From positions 372,001 to 436,000 of the forward strand of contig CP085827.1 in NCBI GenBank assembly GCA_020809705.1: a stretch of 64,000 nucleotides of DNA, given 5' to 3'. Of the stretch, positions 43,453 through 55,828 are shown in pieces (positions within the stretch are counted from its first letter, which is position 1; every line of letters begins with the position of its first letter). The position numbers and the translations under genes were made by a program. The notes beneath the pieces are model-generated. The model did no database searches. It was not told where the DNA came from and saw only the letters and a program-made list of their open reading frames with translations. This stretch comes from Calonectria ilicicola (taxonomy: Eukaryota; Ascomycota; Sordariomycetes; Hypocreales; Nectriaceae).

Positions 43453-44262
43453 ATGTTTGTGCCCAATACCACCAGCCGTCCCCCAGCGGACATGGTCATG
43501 CCATACAATGAGCAATTAATTTTCACCATCGCAACGCAAATACCTTTTGTAATTTTCTTCACCATGGGCCTGCGGAACCTCATCAATCATGGGGACCCAA
43601 AAGCTCTGCTCTTTGGCATTGGAGGCTGCTTTGCTTCTGCATATGAACCCATAGTCGACATACTTGGCTTCTGCTACTTTCCACGGGAAGGTAACTGGAT
43701 CGCTTTTGAGACCTTTGGAAGACCCATCCCCGTCTTTGTGCCGGCAACGTATGGATGGTTTGTTGGTGGCATGGGCTATTGGTTCTGGAATGTCTTCAGA
43801 GACCCCAAGACTAAGCCACAAGATGTTCCAATTATGTGGTTCAAAGCCTTCATCATCAACCTCGTCCTTGAATATCCACCTCTTTACTATGGCATCTATA
43901 CATATTACGGCTATCAGCCGCTCCAAGTTGGCGGGTTTCCCCTTTGGTTCCCAGCCGTCAATGCGACATCTCCAATGGTGGCTGCGACAATTCTAAACTT
44001 GATTATGCCTAATCTAAAGGGGATTAATAATCTAGCCATTGTTACAACAACAGCCACAGCATACGGAATAGCCAATGCTGCATTTGGGTCTCCAGTTTGG
44101 ATGGCGCTCAGTGTTGACAAGGGCTATCATGTGACATACCCTGCCGTTTGTGTCAGCGCTCTGCTATTGTATGCTGGAGTGTCCATCATGTCTCTGCAAT
44201 TACGATCCAATTCCCAGGGAAAGCAGAATGGCCATGCCGGTCCAAAGTATATCAGGGCTTAA
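43453..44262 (+). CDS. Polytopic membrane protein, small AveC-like (269 aa)
   Basis: Single exon with six to eight membrane helices: LIFTIATQIPFVIFFTMGL, FGIGGCFASAYEPIVDILG, VFVPATYGWFVGGMGYWFW, MWFKAFIINLVLEYPPLYY, MVAATILNLIMP, TYPAVCVSALLLYAGVSIM. Conserved-looking polar positions inside helices are YEPIVDILG, VLEYPPLYYG and the GRPIPVFVPATYG loop. The order of features parallels the larger protein at 25.9 kb (acidic pair in helix 3, GxP-Y loop, acidic helix 5, FP-x-x-x near helix 6), so I read both as distant members of one AveC-like family of membrane cyclase/spirocyclase-type enzymes. Sequence identity between them is low by eye. It lacks transporter motifs. Substrate unknown; adjacency to a P450 and SDR suggests a lipophilic pathway intermediate. 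Confidence 0.65.
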   Translation: MFVPNTTSRPPADMVMPYNEQLIFTIATQIPFVIFFTMGLRNLINHGDPKALLFGIGGCFASAYEPIVDILGFCYFPREGNWIAFETFGRPIPVFVPATYGWFVGGMGYWFWNVFRDPKTKPQDVPIMWFKAFIINLVLEYPPLYYGIYTYYGYQPLQVGGFPLWFPAVNATSPMVAATILNLIMPNLKGINNLAIVTTTATAYGIANAAFGSPVWMALSVDKGYHVTYPAVCVSALLLYAGVSIMSLQLRSNSQGKQNGHAGPKYIRA

Positions 44263-44566
44263 ATTAATAATTATCAAGCGTGTCAAGTTGATCAACGAGG
44301 GAACGGTGCGCGAGTGATGTGTAGCTTGCGCATGGTTGATGAAAAGGCTCAGTTGGTCACAAAGGTTTCGTTAGAAAATGTTCTTGTCAGATCACATACA
44401 CATAGCTTTAGGATCTATGAAGTAACTACAGGGCACAAGGGTCGCATTGAGTGCTGTTAAAAGTAGCGGGGCATGATTCTCAAAATGAGGCATGTCACTG
44501 ATGACAATGGTCGCGTAGTTTAGCCAAATATTATACGTATTGATACATGCAAATTTTATTCTTTCA

Positions 44567-46430
44567 TTAGTGCAACCATGAAGTTGAACACTTCCATTTG
44601 TCGGCTTGATCCACGTTGCCCTGTTTAAACATGGGTTTGGACGGCCACTGGCAGGATGGTCTGGTGAAATTGACAGACAAATCAGCTGGTGCATCCTCAA
44701 TGACTGTCTCGTTGGTGTATTTGGTGCCAATGATGGATGTGGGGGCTTGGCCGCCTTCTCTCCATTCAATTAGGGCCAGTAGCATTGAATGAGCAGTGTC
44801 GTTCTGAAGGGGCGGGAGGTCTTGTCCAGCACCACCAATAACCCAGGCTCCGTCGCCGCCCGTACAGTGTCCAAGGCCGGGAATCATAAAGAGCCGATAA
44901 AAGTCTTGGACTGCTTGGTTAGAGCTGTTCCCCAGGTCCGAGTAGAATGAAAGGACGTTGCTGTAGTAGAGAGGAGAAATTCTCGACGTGACGACCGAAT
45001 CTTGCCAACCATGATAATGCAGCAGCTTTCCACCATGTTTTTCAAATTCTCTCAAATCGGGAGAGAATGCATCGGCGAGTGCGCCATAAGTATTAATCTT
45101 GTCTGCAATCTGAACGTCTTCGTATGTAATGTCAATCGCTTCAAAACTGGTGTCGTTGAGAATGGCATATCGATAGTAATCAAGACCATATCCTCCTGCA
45201 ACTTCTGCATTTGTATAGTATTGAATTCCGGTTAACTCTGAACCAGGAAGGATGCCTGGGAATACCAAGGTGTTGTTGACGTCAACCCATCCATCGTATT
45301 TGGTCTTGAGGTTTGCCAGCTGTGGAGCTGTAAGACACTCGCTTGTGTTGGATGTAGGTTTGCAGAGAAGGCTTTCGGGCACAAAGTCGCAACGCTCTGG
45401 ATCTGATACAAGCCCATCAACCACCCCATCTAAAGCATCACATTGTCGCAAAACTTCCTCGTGTATAACAGACCATTGAGTCGTGCTGATGAAGCTATCC
45501 AAAGTACTTGGGTACTGCCCAATTCCGGCGTAATCTTCCCAAGCTATGCATTTCAAGTCAGCAAATGTATCATAAAAGCCATCAACCATTAGCAAAGCAA
45601 ACTCATATACCTTCTTCGTGGGTTTGCCAAATAACTGGACTTCCAACAAGAACCCCATCAAAGTCGTTCGGGTAGAGTTGCGCCTCGGCCATGCCTTGGC
45701 GGCCGCCCGTCGAACATCCGGAATAATATGACCAAGCCGCCGACTGCGAATAATACTCTGCGATGATTTTCTTGGAGTGAACCACACACAAATGAAGACC
45801 GCGGTGTCCACTGCATACTTGTGAGTAAATAACGTAATAATAACACGAGGTGAACGAACAAGTCAATATTTTGTTCTTCGTATTGGAAGAAAGAACCATC
45901 GTCTCCAGTTGAGTTGTGGCCTGTGTTGGTGCTCATCGCGGCAAATCCTACATTCTCTTTAGCCCAAAACTTGTATAATGTTTAGAATACTAACCTCCCT
46001 TCAATCCTCTGGCAGCATCAGGGTAATTGATGCCGCCAGCCCAGCCGCCATTTCCAAGCGCCAAGAATCGAAGATTCCAGGAGTCAACGTCAGGCATCCA
46101 TATTTCAAAGTGCACTGTGCTGTTGGAAGAAGTGTTGAACTGAGCCGCAATTCTACAATGCGCTGGGAGGTCATGCAGCAAGGTATTGTATGAGGACACT
46201 ATTCGGCTGTAAGCGTTTTCGTTTCGACAGAGGGTCCTCGATGAAGTATAATTGTTAGATGTCCTACCTAGAGTCTCTCCTTGAAAATTACTACCATTCG
46301 CTGCGTACTCTGCAATATTTATCGTCACGTTTGGGAAAGCTGTTGAGCCCACAAGCTCTTTGCATTTGGTGTTGGCCTGAACGGCAACACCAGATAGAGA
46401 CACCAAGAGTAAAAGCAAGAAGCTGTTCAT
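44567..46430 (-). CDS. Secreted tannase / feruloyl esterase family enzyme
   Basis: Extracellular serine esterase that releases phenolic acids (gallate, ferulate or similar) from esters. Starts with signal peptide MNSFLLLLLVSLSGVAVQA. After four exons it shows ALGNGGWAGGINY (oxyanion region), the nucleophile in GCSTGGRQGM, the acid in HGWQDSVVTS and histidine in MIPGLGHCTGG; the neighbouring cysteines form the family's CS-D-HC disulfide. Introns at about 45966-46012, 45822-45870 (GTTCGT donor, joining NID to FGHRGLHL) and 45543-45608 keep the frame. Many N-glycosylation sequons (NSTG, NTTGHNS, NDTS). About 530 residues, normal. Convergent with the small AveC-like gene, 304 bp away. It could supply the cluster's aromatic substrate from plant material. 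Confidence 0.93.
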
Positions 46431-49085
46431 TTTTCCCGTGATTGTAAACTATCTTCGAGGGGCAGACCAAGTTTGTCCAACCTTTTATACTTGACCCGGC
46501 GCTGACGTGTCCGTCTCGTCAGCTTGATAACAGTCGCGGCTTGGTTATCCCGAAACTGATAGCGAATCGAATGATGATGGGCATGTCTAGAAATATACAG
46601 CTCCTCAAATACCTCACACAGCATGTCCTGTCATCAAACCCCTGGTTAAATTTCGATCATCACCCCCGCGTTTATTGTCATGGGATCGAAAGTGGGAAGA
46701 GTCCACTTTTGAAACTCAGTAAAGGCAGACCAAAATGATGGTAAACTATTTATATAGACGTGCTTTTCCTATGTTGACTGCAGAATGTTTCATGGTAATG
46801 TTTCCAGTTGAAACAATTAGTTTCAGTCGCCAATTAAAAGATGGCTTGGCATGACTATTTCTTGGTGTGAATGTGATGTCGCGAGATAAGGCGGGGCTGC
46901 CTCTCTGATGTCATTTTCCGGCTTTTATTCCAGGTGATAGGAAAAATGGGGGACAGGGTAGCATTTTATTAATGGGGTCGGCGGTTCAACACCCCATACT
47001 AAGGCTGTACATCACCACTTGCCGTGCCACAAGGCTGATTAGAGCCGATATTTTACAATACAGAAGATTTAGCTATATCTTTCGCAGTTGCCGTTTGTTT
47101 CAGATTTCTGCAGTCTCTGGCGTCCTGCTAAAGTTTTGATGGGTTATGTGGAGATCCAGAGGCACTTATTCATGCTTATCGAACCCATGACGTCTAAAAG
47201 TTGTGACGAAACTGTGAAAGGTGCTGCGCCGTATATTTACGAATCAGAAGCAACATGCAATCAATTCGGATGAGACCTAAGTCCCTGTGCCTTTCTTTAG
47301 TAGTCCAGGCCGAACGAAAGATTCGTCTCATCCCACTCTTGATATCATCAATGTAGTGGCGCAATCTCCCACTCTTGAGCTGGAGCCTTGTAATTATTAA
47401 TGGGTTGTATAGTCCTAACTCGGTTACTGCCGGACATTGATCCGAAAATGGCAAGGCGTTTACAAGGAACCTTATCGAACAGTGAGCTTATTTAAGAGCA
47501 AGCAGCGCCCCATTCGGTGTTTGTAGTGAGCATCATGTATATGTAGTTTCAATGGCCCGAGTATCTCAAAACGCCTAAATACCCGATCCACGTTGCTCAT
47601 GTTCAAAGTAAAAAGTTATCCCCGTGCACCTTTTCCCAGCTTTCTCATTTTGTTGGTTAAGTTTAGACTACCCTATATCCTGTTGATGGCCCCTGTTTTG
47701 CGACACCCTGGGTAGTTCTTAGCGAGAGCTTATGAAGGCAAATTTGCCACGTAGAGCTTGTTTAAATTTACTTTAGTTCTCCTCTAAAATATTTCTTATG
47801 CGTCCTTTTCTCGTCTGTCGGTTGTAACTTTACATGCATGATATTTTAACAGAACCAAGGAAGTGGACACAATCGACAACCCATTTTTAAGCTTTGAGAA
47901 TTGGTCGTGTTGTTAATCAGTCAATTGGTTTCATCTTAGAACCAATCAGATGAAAATTCGTCCAGATCGGACTCAGAATTTCTGCGACGTCATCCGGAGT
48001 TGCGACAAGTTGGTGACCAGGCTGTGCATCTGCGGCGCTCAGAAGCAAGGTAAATATCTCTCGACAATCAAGTGAACACTAGGCTGCTGCGGAGCCCGGT
48101 TCCTTGATGCTCCTCAACCATGACCAATTGGCGTTCGCCACCCCGCGTGGGCTCTTGTGGGACACTTTCATTCGCAGTTATTCCCTAGCCCATCTTCAGC
48201 CGCAATCCTACTCTAGCTAACAGATGCGAATGAGAAGGCGGTAAGGTAGGATACCCTCGTAATCGCAATGACTTTTTCCCGCCAATGCACTAAATTCCTT
48301 CAGTGGGGCTGGAAGATTGAGCCGATCGCGTCCCACCTGGGCCCAGCTCGCTTGGATTGAATGCTACCCAAGCGATTGTTAGTCGTGGCCTCGCAGTACA
48401 GGCGGCTTGGACGACTCCCACCGCTTGTATGGGAATTGAAAGAGGAATATGATGGGTTATGGGACACGTTCCAACCTGGGAAGTGGTTGAAACATTGAAA
48501 TCTCAAGACAGGCGCGATTTGCTCAACCGTCAGGTCCTAGCATGGAAATAAGGAAAACACTGCGATCGCGCACTAACAACGACGCCAACTTTAGTAGCGT
48601 AAGCGCTAGTCTGCGAGAGGAGGGTTGTGACGCTCGGTTGGAAGAATCTCTGTTATACATCGCGGACAATAACACCAAACAAGGATACGATGCTTTAATT
48701 CGGCATGAGGCTTTCTGGGGTTCATCAGCGAGCTCAAGGTATTTTGCAAAAATATCCAGTCAGATCGATCAGCTTCGAGCGCATTGTCTGTCTGGTTTGG
48801 GCCGCGAGCTATTTCAGGCGAAAAATGAAGGTGGAGCGAGCCAGGGTCTAGGGTTATTCGAGGACAGCCGTCAATCTGGCTGAGCAGAGGCCCTCCAACT
48901 GCATCATGTCACATTTTTCCAATGCCCATGTGTTCGGCTCGCTGTGCAGTAGCGTTCTGTGCTACGTGGCTAGCCCATGGTCATACCAGTGGGAAGTATA
49001 AAGAACGAGTAGACCGGCCGTTTGGTGTCCCCGTCAGTTTTGCGCCGCATCAGAACAAGACTGAGACACCCAACTCTCGCCCGCC
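46431..49085. other. 2.65 kb without a supported gene
   Basis: The region between the tannase-family gene and the first tyrosinase. Frames of 60-110 codons occur on both strands (largest at 48542-48883) but none has a known motif, a sensible splice partner or a neighbouring exon. No tRNA, LTR or terminal repeat is visible. It may carry distal regulatory sequence or decayed material. Confidence 0.45.
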
Positions 49086-50411
49086 ATGCAGATCTCACTC
49101 GCAGCCATCCTTGGTCTCGTGGGGACGTCCCACTTTGTGCTAGCGGCTCCCCAGAAATCTGCGAGTGACAACCTCCAGGATTTGAACGACCGAGCCATTC
49201 AGGCCTTGAAGATCGACGACCATTCAACCAGAACCAGGAGCTCCAGCAAGTGCTCCGTATACAATGCATCCGTGCGACGTGACTGGTGAGCTAGCGCGAC
49301 ACGCTTTGCGAGGAGCTACCACTGATGAGGATCCTGTTCTAGGAAGCATTTGTCTGCAAAAGAAAAGACCAACTACATTGATGCTGTACTCTGCATAATG
49401 AAGAAGCCCTCCAAAGCCGATCCCTCTTTTGCTCCCGGGGCCAAGTCCCGATATGACGACTTTGTGGCAGTTCATATCAACCAAACGCTAACCATCCACG
49501 GCACCGTAAGACCACATCGTTTCAACTGCTGTTCTCAGAGCGCTAAGCATTCAACCTAGGGTAATTTTTTGACCTGGCACCGGTACTTTACCTGGGCCTA
49601 CGAAACCGCGCTACGGACTGAGTGTGGTTACAAAGGCTACCAGCCATACTGGGATTGGTTTGGCGGGTCTGACTTTGCCAAGTCCCCCGTCTTTGACGGC
49701 AGTGCAACCAGCATGGGCGGCGACGGCAGCTACGTTGCGCACAATGGCAGCCTTTCTGGAACCAACAACATCTATATTCCCTCCGGAAAGGGAGGTGGTT
49801 GTATCAAGGACGGTCCATTTGCGGGGTAAGCAGAGCTGGTTTAAATTGCCTTAATGGCAAGAAGACTAATATGGAGTAGTATTGAAACCCATCTCGGACC
49901 CGTCTCTCCCGGCATGGATGGCATGACTGCAAGCGCCAATGGACCTCTAAGCTATAATCCCCGCTGCCTGCGACGTGATCTCAGCAAATACGCCATTGAC
50001 ACGTGGATGACGGCCAGCAATCTACACAACATCACCCTGGGCAAAGCTTCCGGTAGCATCCTTGCCTTCCAAAACGAGCTGCAAGGTCGCTTCGGCGATC
50101 AATTCCTTGGAATGCACGCTGCCGGTCATTTTACTATGGGTGGTGATTCTTCCGACCTCTTCTCATCGCCCAATGATCCCGTCTTCTTTTTGCACCACGC
50201 CATGGTTGATCGCATTTATTGGGTCTGGCAGGCATTACATCCCAGCAAGGCAAAGGACATTGCTGGCACTATTACAATCTTGAATACACCCCCAAGCAGA
50301 GACGCTGTAAAAACTGACTTATTGAACATGGGCGTCAATGCACCTGAGATTCAACTGGGTGACGCTCTAAACACGCTTGGCAACTCGCCTTTCTGTTACA
50401 TCTACGCATAG
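49086..50411 (+). CDS. Secreted tyrosinase
   Basis: Type-3 copper oxidase that hydroxylates monophenols and oxidises catechols to quinones. Signal peptide [20 protein letters not shown], cleaved before APQK. Three introns (about 49287-49341, 49506-49560, 49826-49880) join the exons. The copper A site has [12 protein letters not shown] and [14 protein letters not shown]; copper B has [13 protein letters not shown] and [16 protein letters not shown]. It ends at YIYA without the long C-terminal lid domain of intracellular pro-tyrosinases, so it is the short, secreted form (about 390 residues). The GRFGDQFLG turn between copper sites is typical. Faces the second tyrosinase tail to tail. A role in melanin or in oxidising extracellular phenols fits, and cooperation with the tannase-family enzyme is plausible. 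Confidence 0.95.
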
Positions 50412-50775
50412 AATGGTCTTGCATCCGACTGGTGTGGCCATTGATTCGGTGAATAATAAAAAGATGCCGCGCTTGCGGTTTTGCGAGTCGGTGATGAATA
50501 ATTGGCTTAGACGACGATCACGTTTTTATGAGTTAATTATGAAGGGAGGCTTATTCATGTCCTAGATCCTCATGACAGGTGGTTAAAATAGTACTGTAAT
50601 AATAGGGCAATATCAAAATAAGGAGCCTCAAAGATTTCATGAAATCAGTTGAAGAAATAGCTAATTACATGCAAGCATGTTGGGAAAAAGAATTGCGTCA
50701 TATTCGTAGTCATTACTCCTCCAGAACTTGTCATGACAAGATATGACAGTCAGATTCAACATCTCGTAAATTCCG
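50412..50775. other. Gap between the convergent tyrosinase genes
   Basis: 364 bp, AT-rich, no gene; probable terminators of both genes. Confidence 0.5.
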
Positions 50776-51986
50776 TTATTCCTGAGTGGTGTTGTAAACA
50801 TAAGCCATGCACAGAGGGTATGCACGAATATCCATGACATCCCCGACTGTGGCATTATCCGCAAGACCCGTCATGTAAAGCGTATGGTTTAGAGTGGTTG
50901 TGTTGCCAGGGTCGCCACTGTAGTCAGTGAGTCTAGGGCTAGCGTTTGGCCAATTAACAAGGGATAGCATTGACTGGGGCATGGTGTTGCTACCCCCCAT
51001 ATCGGTCAGTCGAGTGTCCAAGTCAACCTCTTGCCATTGCCACCACATAGCATCAAGCCAGGTGTGATGAAGGAAGAAAATTGGGTCACCAGGGCTTAGT
51101 TCGGTATCAATCATGGTTCCACCAGTACCAGCATGTCCCGCAGCGTGAGGCTGTTGGCCGTAGCAATCCGAGGCATCTTCATAAGTTGAATACTCGTAGC
51201 AAGTATTCACATAGGATTGACCAGCCTGCTGCAGGCTGCTGAGATCAAAAGCGCGGGTAATGCAGTTATCACCAGTGGTACCATTTCCAGTCCAGTGCAG
51301 TGTGACGTTTGTAAAAGGACCAGTAGTAATGCAACTACCAGTGCCTAAACCATCACCGCCAAATGCGTCAGACTGGAATACAGAAGCATCGGCAAGGTTG
51401 GACAACTTGGCGTCAGAAATTTCATTCCAGTATCTATCATAAGTTAGATGAGTTACAAACACAGAAAATTTTGGTACATACGGCAGTGGGCCTGTATAAC
51501 CACACTTGGACTCAAGCAGGGTGCGGTAGACGTAGACAAAGTATCGGTGCCAAGGAAGGAATTGTCCCTAGTGTTGTCACACTGAATTAGCATCTCCCTC
51601 TCCGATTTCTTTTTTTCACTTATGGTTAAGAAAAGAAGACTTACAACAAAATGAATATAGTTTGACTGCCAAATATGGTTATATTGGATTTCATCCCATA
51701 GATTTTGGGCATCCTCATTATCAGTTATCTTATCCGCCGTGGTCAAGCAAACAACAGCATCAAGATAAGTCGACTTCTCATCATCACTGAAGTTATCCCT
51801 TCAAATCTGTTAATATCTAACAAGTCCAAAGGCATTGATTGAAATTTACCAGGGCATAGCTGTTCGAGTAGACGAACATTCGCGTTTAACGAGCGTTGCT
51901 CCATCCCGTTTGACTGGAGTTGGAGTGGCTCCAGCCAAGCCGGTGAGAGCGAGAGCGAGAGAAACAAAGCGAAAGACGGGAGCCAT
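50776..51986 (-). CDS. Second secreted tyrosinase
   Basis: Starts MAPVFRFVSLALALTGLAGA (signal peptide, ATG at 51984-51986), then a basic pro-region (KRDGATLVKRECSS). Five exons: PWDNFSDDEKSTYLDAVVC, then YNHIWQSNYIHF (copper A histidines), GQFLPWHRYFVYVYRTLLES, YWNEISDAKLSNLADASVF, and a long last exon with QQPHAAGHAGTGG and IFFLHHTWLDAMWWQWQ (copper B). The C-terminus holds sequons (NATVGD, NTTTLNHT). The copper B and linker sequences are quite different from the first tyrosinase, so this is an old paralogue rather than a recent copy. About 375 residues. The first intron uses acceptor GAAG, the weakest in the model. Confidence 0.92.
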
Positions 51987-54814
51987 CTTGTTGGCTTGGA
52001 TGATGTGAAGCGAATGGCACTGATAAAATATGATGCTGTGTTGTTGATTGACATACGAAAAGGAGGAGGATCGGCATTCATTTATAGCTGTTCGTCAAAA
52101 GCTTTCACGTCGCCTATATTCCCGCAGAATCGCTAAAAACAAGGTTGTGGCAATGGTCGGTGGTTTTTGGCCCATGAACGCGGCCCGTCCAAGTGGAGAA
52201 ATCCAATATATTGATTTGATCAGACGACTTACATTTGCGCGATAACTCAAGAACTGCAGCCATGTTCTTGGCTCTCTTCACGTCGACGGTGAGAGTCCAT
52301 TACCTCCCACCAGATGCCGTCTTTGTCTCCACCAAGTGGAGGCCATCCACGCAAATGAGAACCCCCTAACGGGGTCGATATTGCGCCCGGTCCTCTCAGC
52401 TATAGTGGGTTCCACAGCGGAAGGTCTTCTTACCCATCATGATGCGTAGCATACGTATGCGATGCGTCAAAAAGGGTTAGAATATTGGTTAGTGGCACCA
52501 CAAAAGTAGGTTAGACCGGATGAATCGGTTGAGTCAAGATGGTATCTGAAAAAAGTGAGTGTTGTGAGGGAGTCGTTACCAAACGCCATCACCCCCAATC
52601 TATCAAACCACAAGTCTCTTGTGTTTTTAGTTTGAAATCCCCCACAAGTCTCTTGCCTCTCTGCACCCCTTACTTGGTTCGTTTCATCCTTTTTGCATTA
52701 CTAAGGATTCCATCTCCATCAAATGCTGGCCGATTCGTCAAACATCATTCTGTCCCGTCTAATCCTTGTTGCTCCCCCCTTGCAGTCTGGGGCTGTGGAT
52801 CCGCGGACTTTGGGAGCTGCCGAATCACAAAGTTTTCGTATCGAGAGCCAACGTTTGGTCGCGTCCGTGTGGAGCAAAAATGTGACATCGACGGTCGGCA
52901 GTGCCCAAAGCCAATCGCATCGCTTGGTAATCGGTAAGCTTACCTTTCCCTGGTGAAGACGTAATTCGTGACGATGCAGCATGTCCAAGCCTGCAGCGTA
53001 TACGCGCACTCTATCTAGCCGATGGGTTCATGTCAGCCGGTGACGAGTAGCATTGGGGTTTCGATGTTACCCTTCGCCGGTTGGGTGCACCGCTGTATGG
53101 GCCGAGTTACATGCATGCTGCTCGAATTCAGACTATCGGTTTTCTAAATCGCGAAAACCCCATGCCTATACGAAATATTGGTCTCTCGGCATATGTGTTA
53201 TTGAGGCGTTTCTGTTCGGACGCTTGTTCAATAGCAGCTAAGCGCCCGCACAGATGTTGTTCAGATCGCAACCCCATAGTTATCTCAATGAAAAGGAAAT
53301 ATTCCGCGCTCATTATCTCTCCAGAGACCAATAGGAATGGGCCCGGAAAACTTCAATCTCAGGTGGAATGACTGAGTCTTGACAAATTCTGATTGTACAT
53401 TGCCACATGATCTTGGAAACCCTCCAAAAGGCAGGTCTAGATGATAGTGCAGGCAATAAATGTACCCTCAGCTGAATACAGCAGGTAACTTACGCAAGGG
53501 TCTGATCAAGTTTTCAATTCGAAAGTGGATGCGTCCTTTGCTTAGTGTAATCATTTTCAATATTCCCTAACGCTGCGATCCTCTAGACAAGAGCTTAGCT
53601 ACAATGTGATTCAGTCATGAGGTACGTACAACAAGAGAGCATGCGAACAATTACGTGGCACTTATGAAGACATATTGCACAAAACTGAATGATTGAATTA
53701 TATTAGTCGAGTATGGTCATAACTAATGCCATGAAACAGTTATGGAAACATGTGGCGGCCGTTATCTGTTTTGTTGATCCCAATAAGGCGTAGAACAAGA
53801 CCAACGCTGACAAAGATGTCTGTTCTAAGCTTAAACGGCCACAGAGCTTATCATGAATGTACCTGACTATATCTAAATTTGGACTGCAAGATTGGGTCTT
53901 TCCTCTAAGTCAAAAAGTCACCTTGTCCCGTCATTCATACGTCATATCAATCCAAGCTCGGGACCTCATTTGGCCATATTTTCAATTTCACCAATCATCC
54001 ACAGGGACAGTCATTTATATTTGTCCGAGGTATAGGTGGGCAATTGATTTTACAGCCTATCCATTTCAAGTAAGGATCACATCTCTGTCATATCCTGCAA
54101 TGGAGAAGGTTTTTGTGAGGATCACATCCAAGTATAATTGTACTTTGGACAGGATGCTTTGCAAGGATATTACGACTCAGACATTTGTAAAATGTGTTTG
54201 ATAAATTATTATAGTTGTATGTTGCCATGGACTTATGATGAATCAGGCGCGATTTGTATTGACAGAATATTGGCAGGTTCCTGTTTGATATATCAATTGG
54301 CGCCAGTTATCCTAGACCTGCCAACAAACGACCGATGGGGCCTTTATTCTCACGACTTTGCGGATCACTTTAATTTGGAATTGCTGCAAAGTAAAGATCG
54401 GTTGAAACATCCAGTCATGTGGGGAAGCACCGGAAGAAACGTGCCGGTTAGCGCCGATGGCGTTTGGGCTGAACGGTCCGCGCCACCAGGAGCAAAGCGA
54501 TGGTTCCAGAAACCGAGTTTTGCGCCTTTCATCTGCATTTCAGCTGGCGCGGCTAGTGACGCCCTTTTCGAGAAGTCTCCTTAACCATACCAAGATAGTG
54601 TAGACAATTGAAGAACGATTCATCGAGATTGGTCAACTCCTGTAGCTGGTTGAAGCTAGATGATGGTTATTGTGGCTGCTTATTCTGGACTCAGCTAGTG
54701 GTGGGCCACTGACCAAATTGCCCCCGTAGCACACCAGATGCTTAAAGACTCTACTCCCTCTAAACAAGTCTCGCTAGCTCAACTTCCTCTCTTTTATTTA
54801 AGAACCGACCCAGG
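51987..54814. other. 2.8 kb without a supported gene
   Basis: Between the second tyrosinase and the next small gene. Holds the tyrosinase promoter. Several open frames of 70-150 codons (for example 52539-52937, 54138-54584) lack recognisable domains and overlap one another in several frames. Non-coding or decayed. Confidence 0.45.
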
Positions 54815-55471
54815 ATGTACGTCTTTTATTCAACAGAAGATATAGCTCTCCAGCCAACCGGCAAACCTCACTGGTATTATGCTGCACGGCTAGTAGATTG
54901 CAGAAAACAGCGCATGGGGATGACAAACAAGATTAGAGACACCGTCAAAAATTTCAACGATCAAATGGATGATGCTGACAAGAGCACTGTAGTGAAACAT
55001 TACGTTCCATACTGCAGGTAGGTTTTATCCCACGTTGCCAAATGAGCTCAATGTCAACATTTACCTCTCAGAATCTCGCGTCAGCTTGTTTATAACATTA
55101 CAAACTTCAACAACGACGGCACTGCGCGGGGTATGACTCGCGAAGAAACCGTACTATATCTCAAAAGGGTCCTTGCCGGATTTTTGGATAAAGATAAGGA
55201 AGATTTCGATCCGCCTAAGGATGTACCAGAGGATGATCGCATGGCCTTTGATGGATGGGTTTCTTGGGCAATAGCTACCATCTGCGACTGGCCAGAAAAT
55301 CTATTTCAAGGCAAGTCGTGGGGTGACAAGCAAGGTCTCACTCTAGATGTGCCCAAGATTGAAGAGACGGGTTCTGCATTGCAAATGAGATTAGGCGATG
55401 CTGCCGAGAAATTACAACGCTTTGTCAAAGGTGAACATCCTCACCCTCTGTGGGATATTACTGTTTTCTAA
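54815..55471 (+). CDS. Hypothetical protein, two exons
   Basis: Exon 1 (MYVFYSTEDIALQPTGKPHWYYAAR, then a charged NKIRDTVKNFNDQMDD segment) joins exon 2 (ITNFNNDGTARGMTREETVLYLKRV, ending WDITVF) across an intron at about 55018-55071 with GTAGGT donor and CTCAG acceptor; roughly 200 residues. The even, charged composition and in-frame splice argue for a real gene. I do not recognise a family. No signal peptide or membrane segment. A TATA-poor, pyrimidine-rich leader precedes it. Confidence 0.6.
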
Positions 55472-55828
55472 CCTGCTAGGCTTGAACATTCAACATGAGA
55501 TGAACGATGCGCCTGCTATATTATACAAGAAGTATATACCAGGAGAAGATGAGTGGTACATGCCATCCTAGACGCTGTGCCGGCTGAAACCAATTGCCAT
55601 TCATATGGGATAAGGACAAGCTTGGTTCATATATACACTGAATACCTCCCCAGATTAATTTTCGGTTTATCAAACTTGGGACTTGTGCCTTGAGATCAAA
55701 CTTCAATGCAGCTATCAGCACGGGTCTGGTGGGCGTGAACCCTGCGAGAGTACTAATGACTGTGTGGAAAATACTAGCAGATCCATACAACTTTCCGTTT
55801 CGCTCCCACCCAAAATAGCTGGTCCCAT
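55472..55828. other. Gap between convergent genes
   Basis: 357 bp between the hypothetical gene and the alpha/beta hydrolase; no gene seen. Confidence 0.4.

Noticed and set aside
48542..48883. Plus-strand 113-codon frame
   Set aside because: No recognisable domain or promoter context; surrounded by gene-free sequence.
46431..49085. Possible transposon or CRISPR-like array in the long gap
   Set aside because: No direct or inverted terminal repeats, spaced repeats, transposase or reverse-transcriptase sequence could be seen.
53857..54584. Plus-strand frames of 114 and 148 codons
   Set aside because: Overlapping, no motif, no splice logic joining them, and no similarity I recognise.
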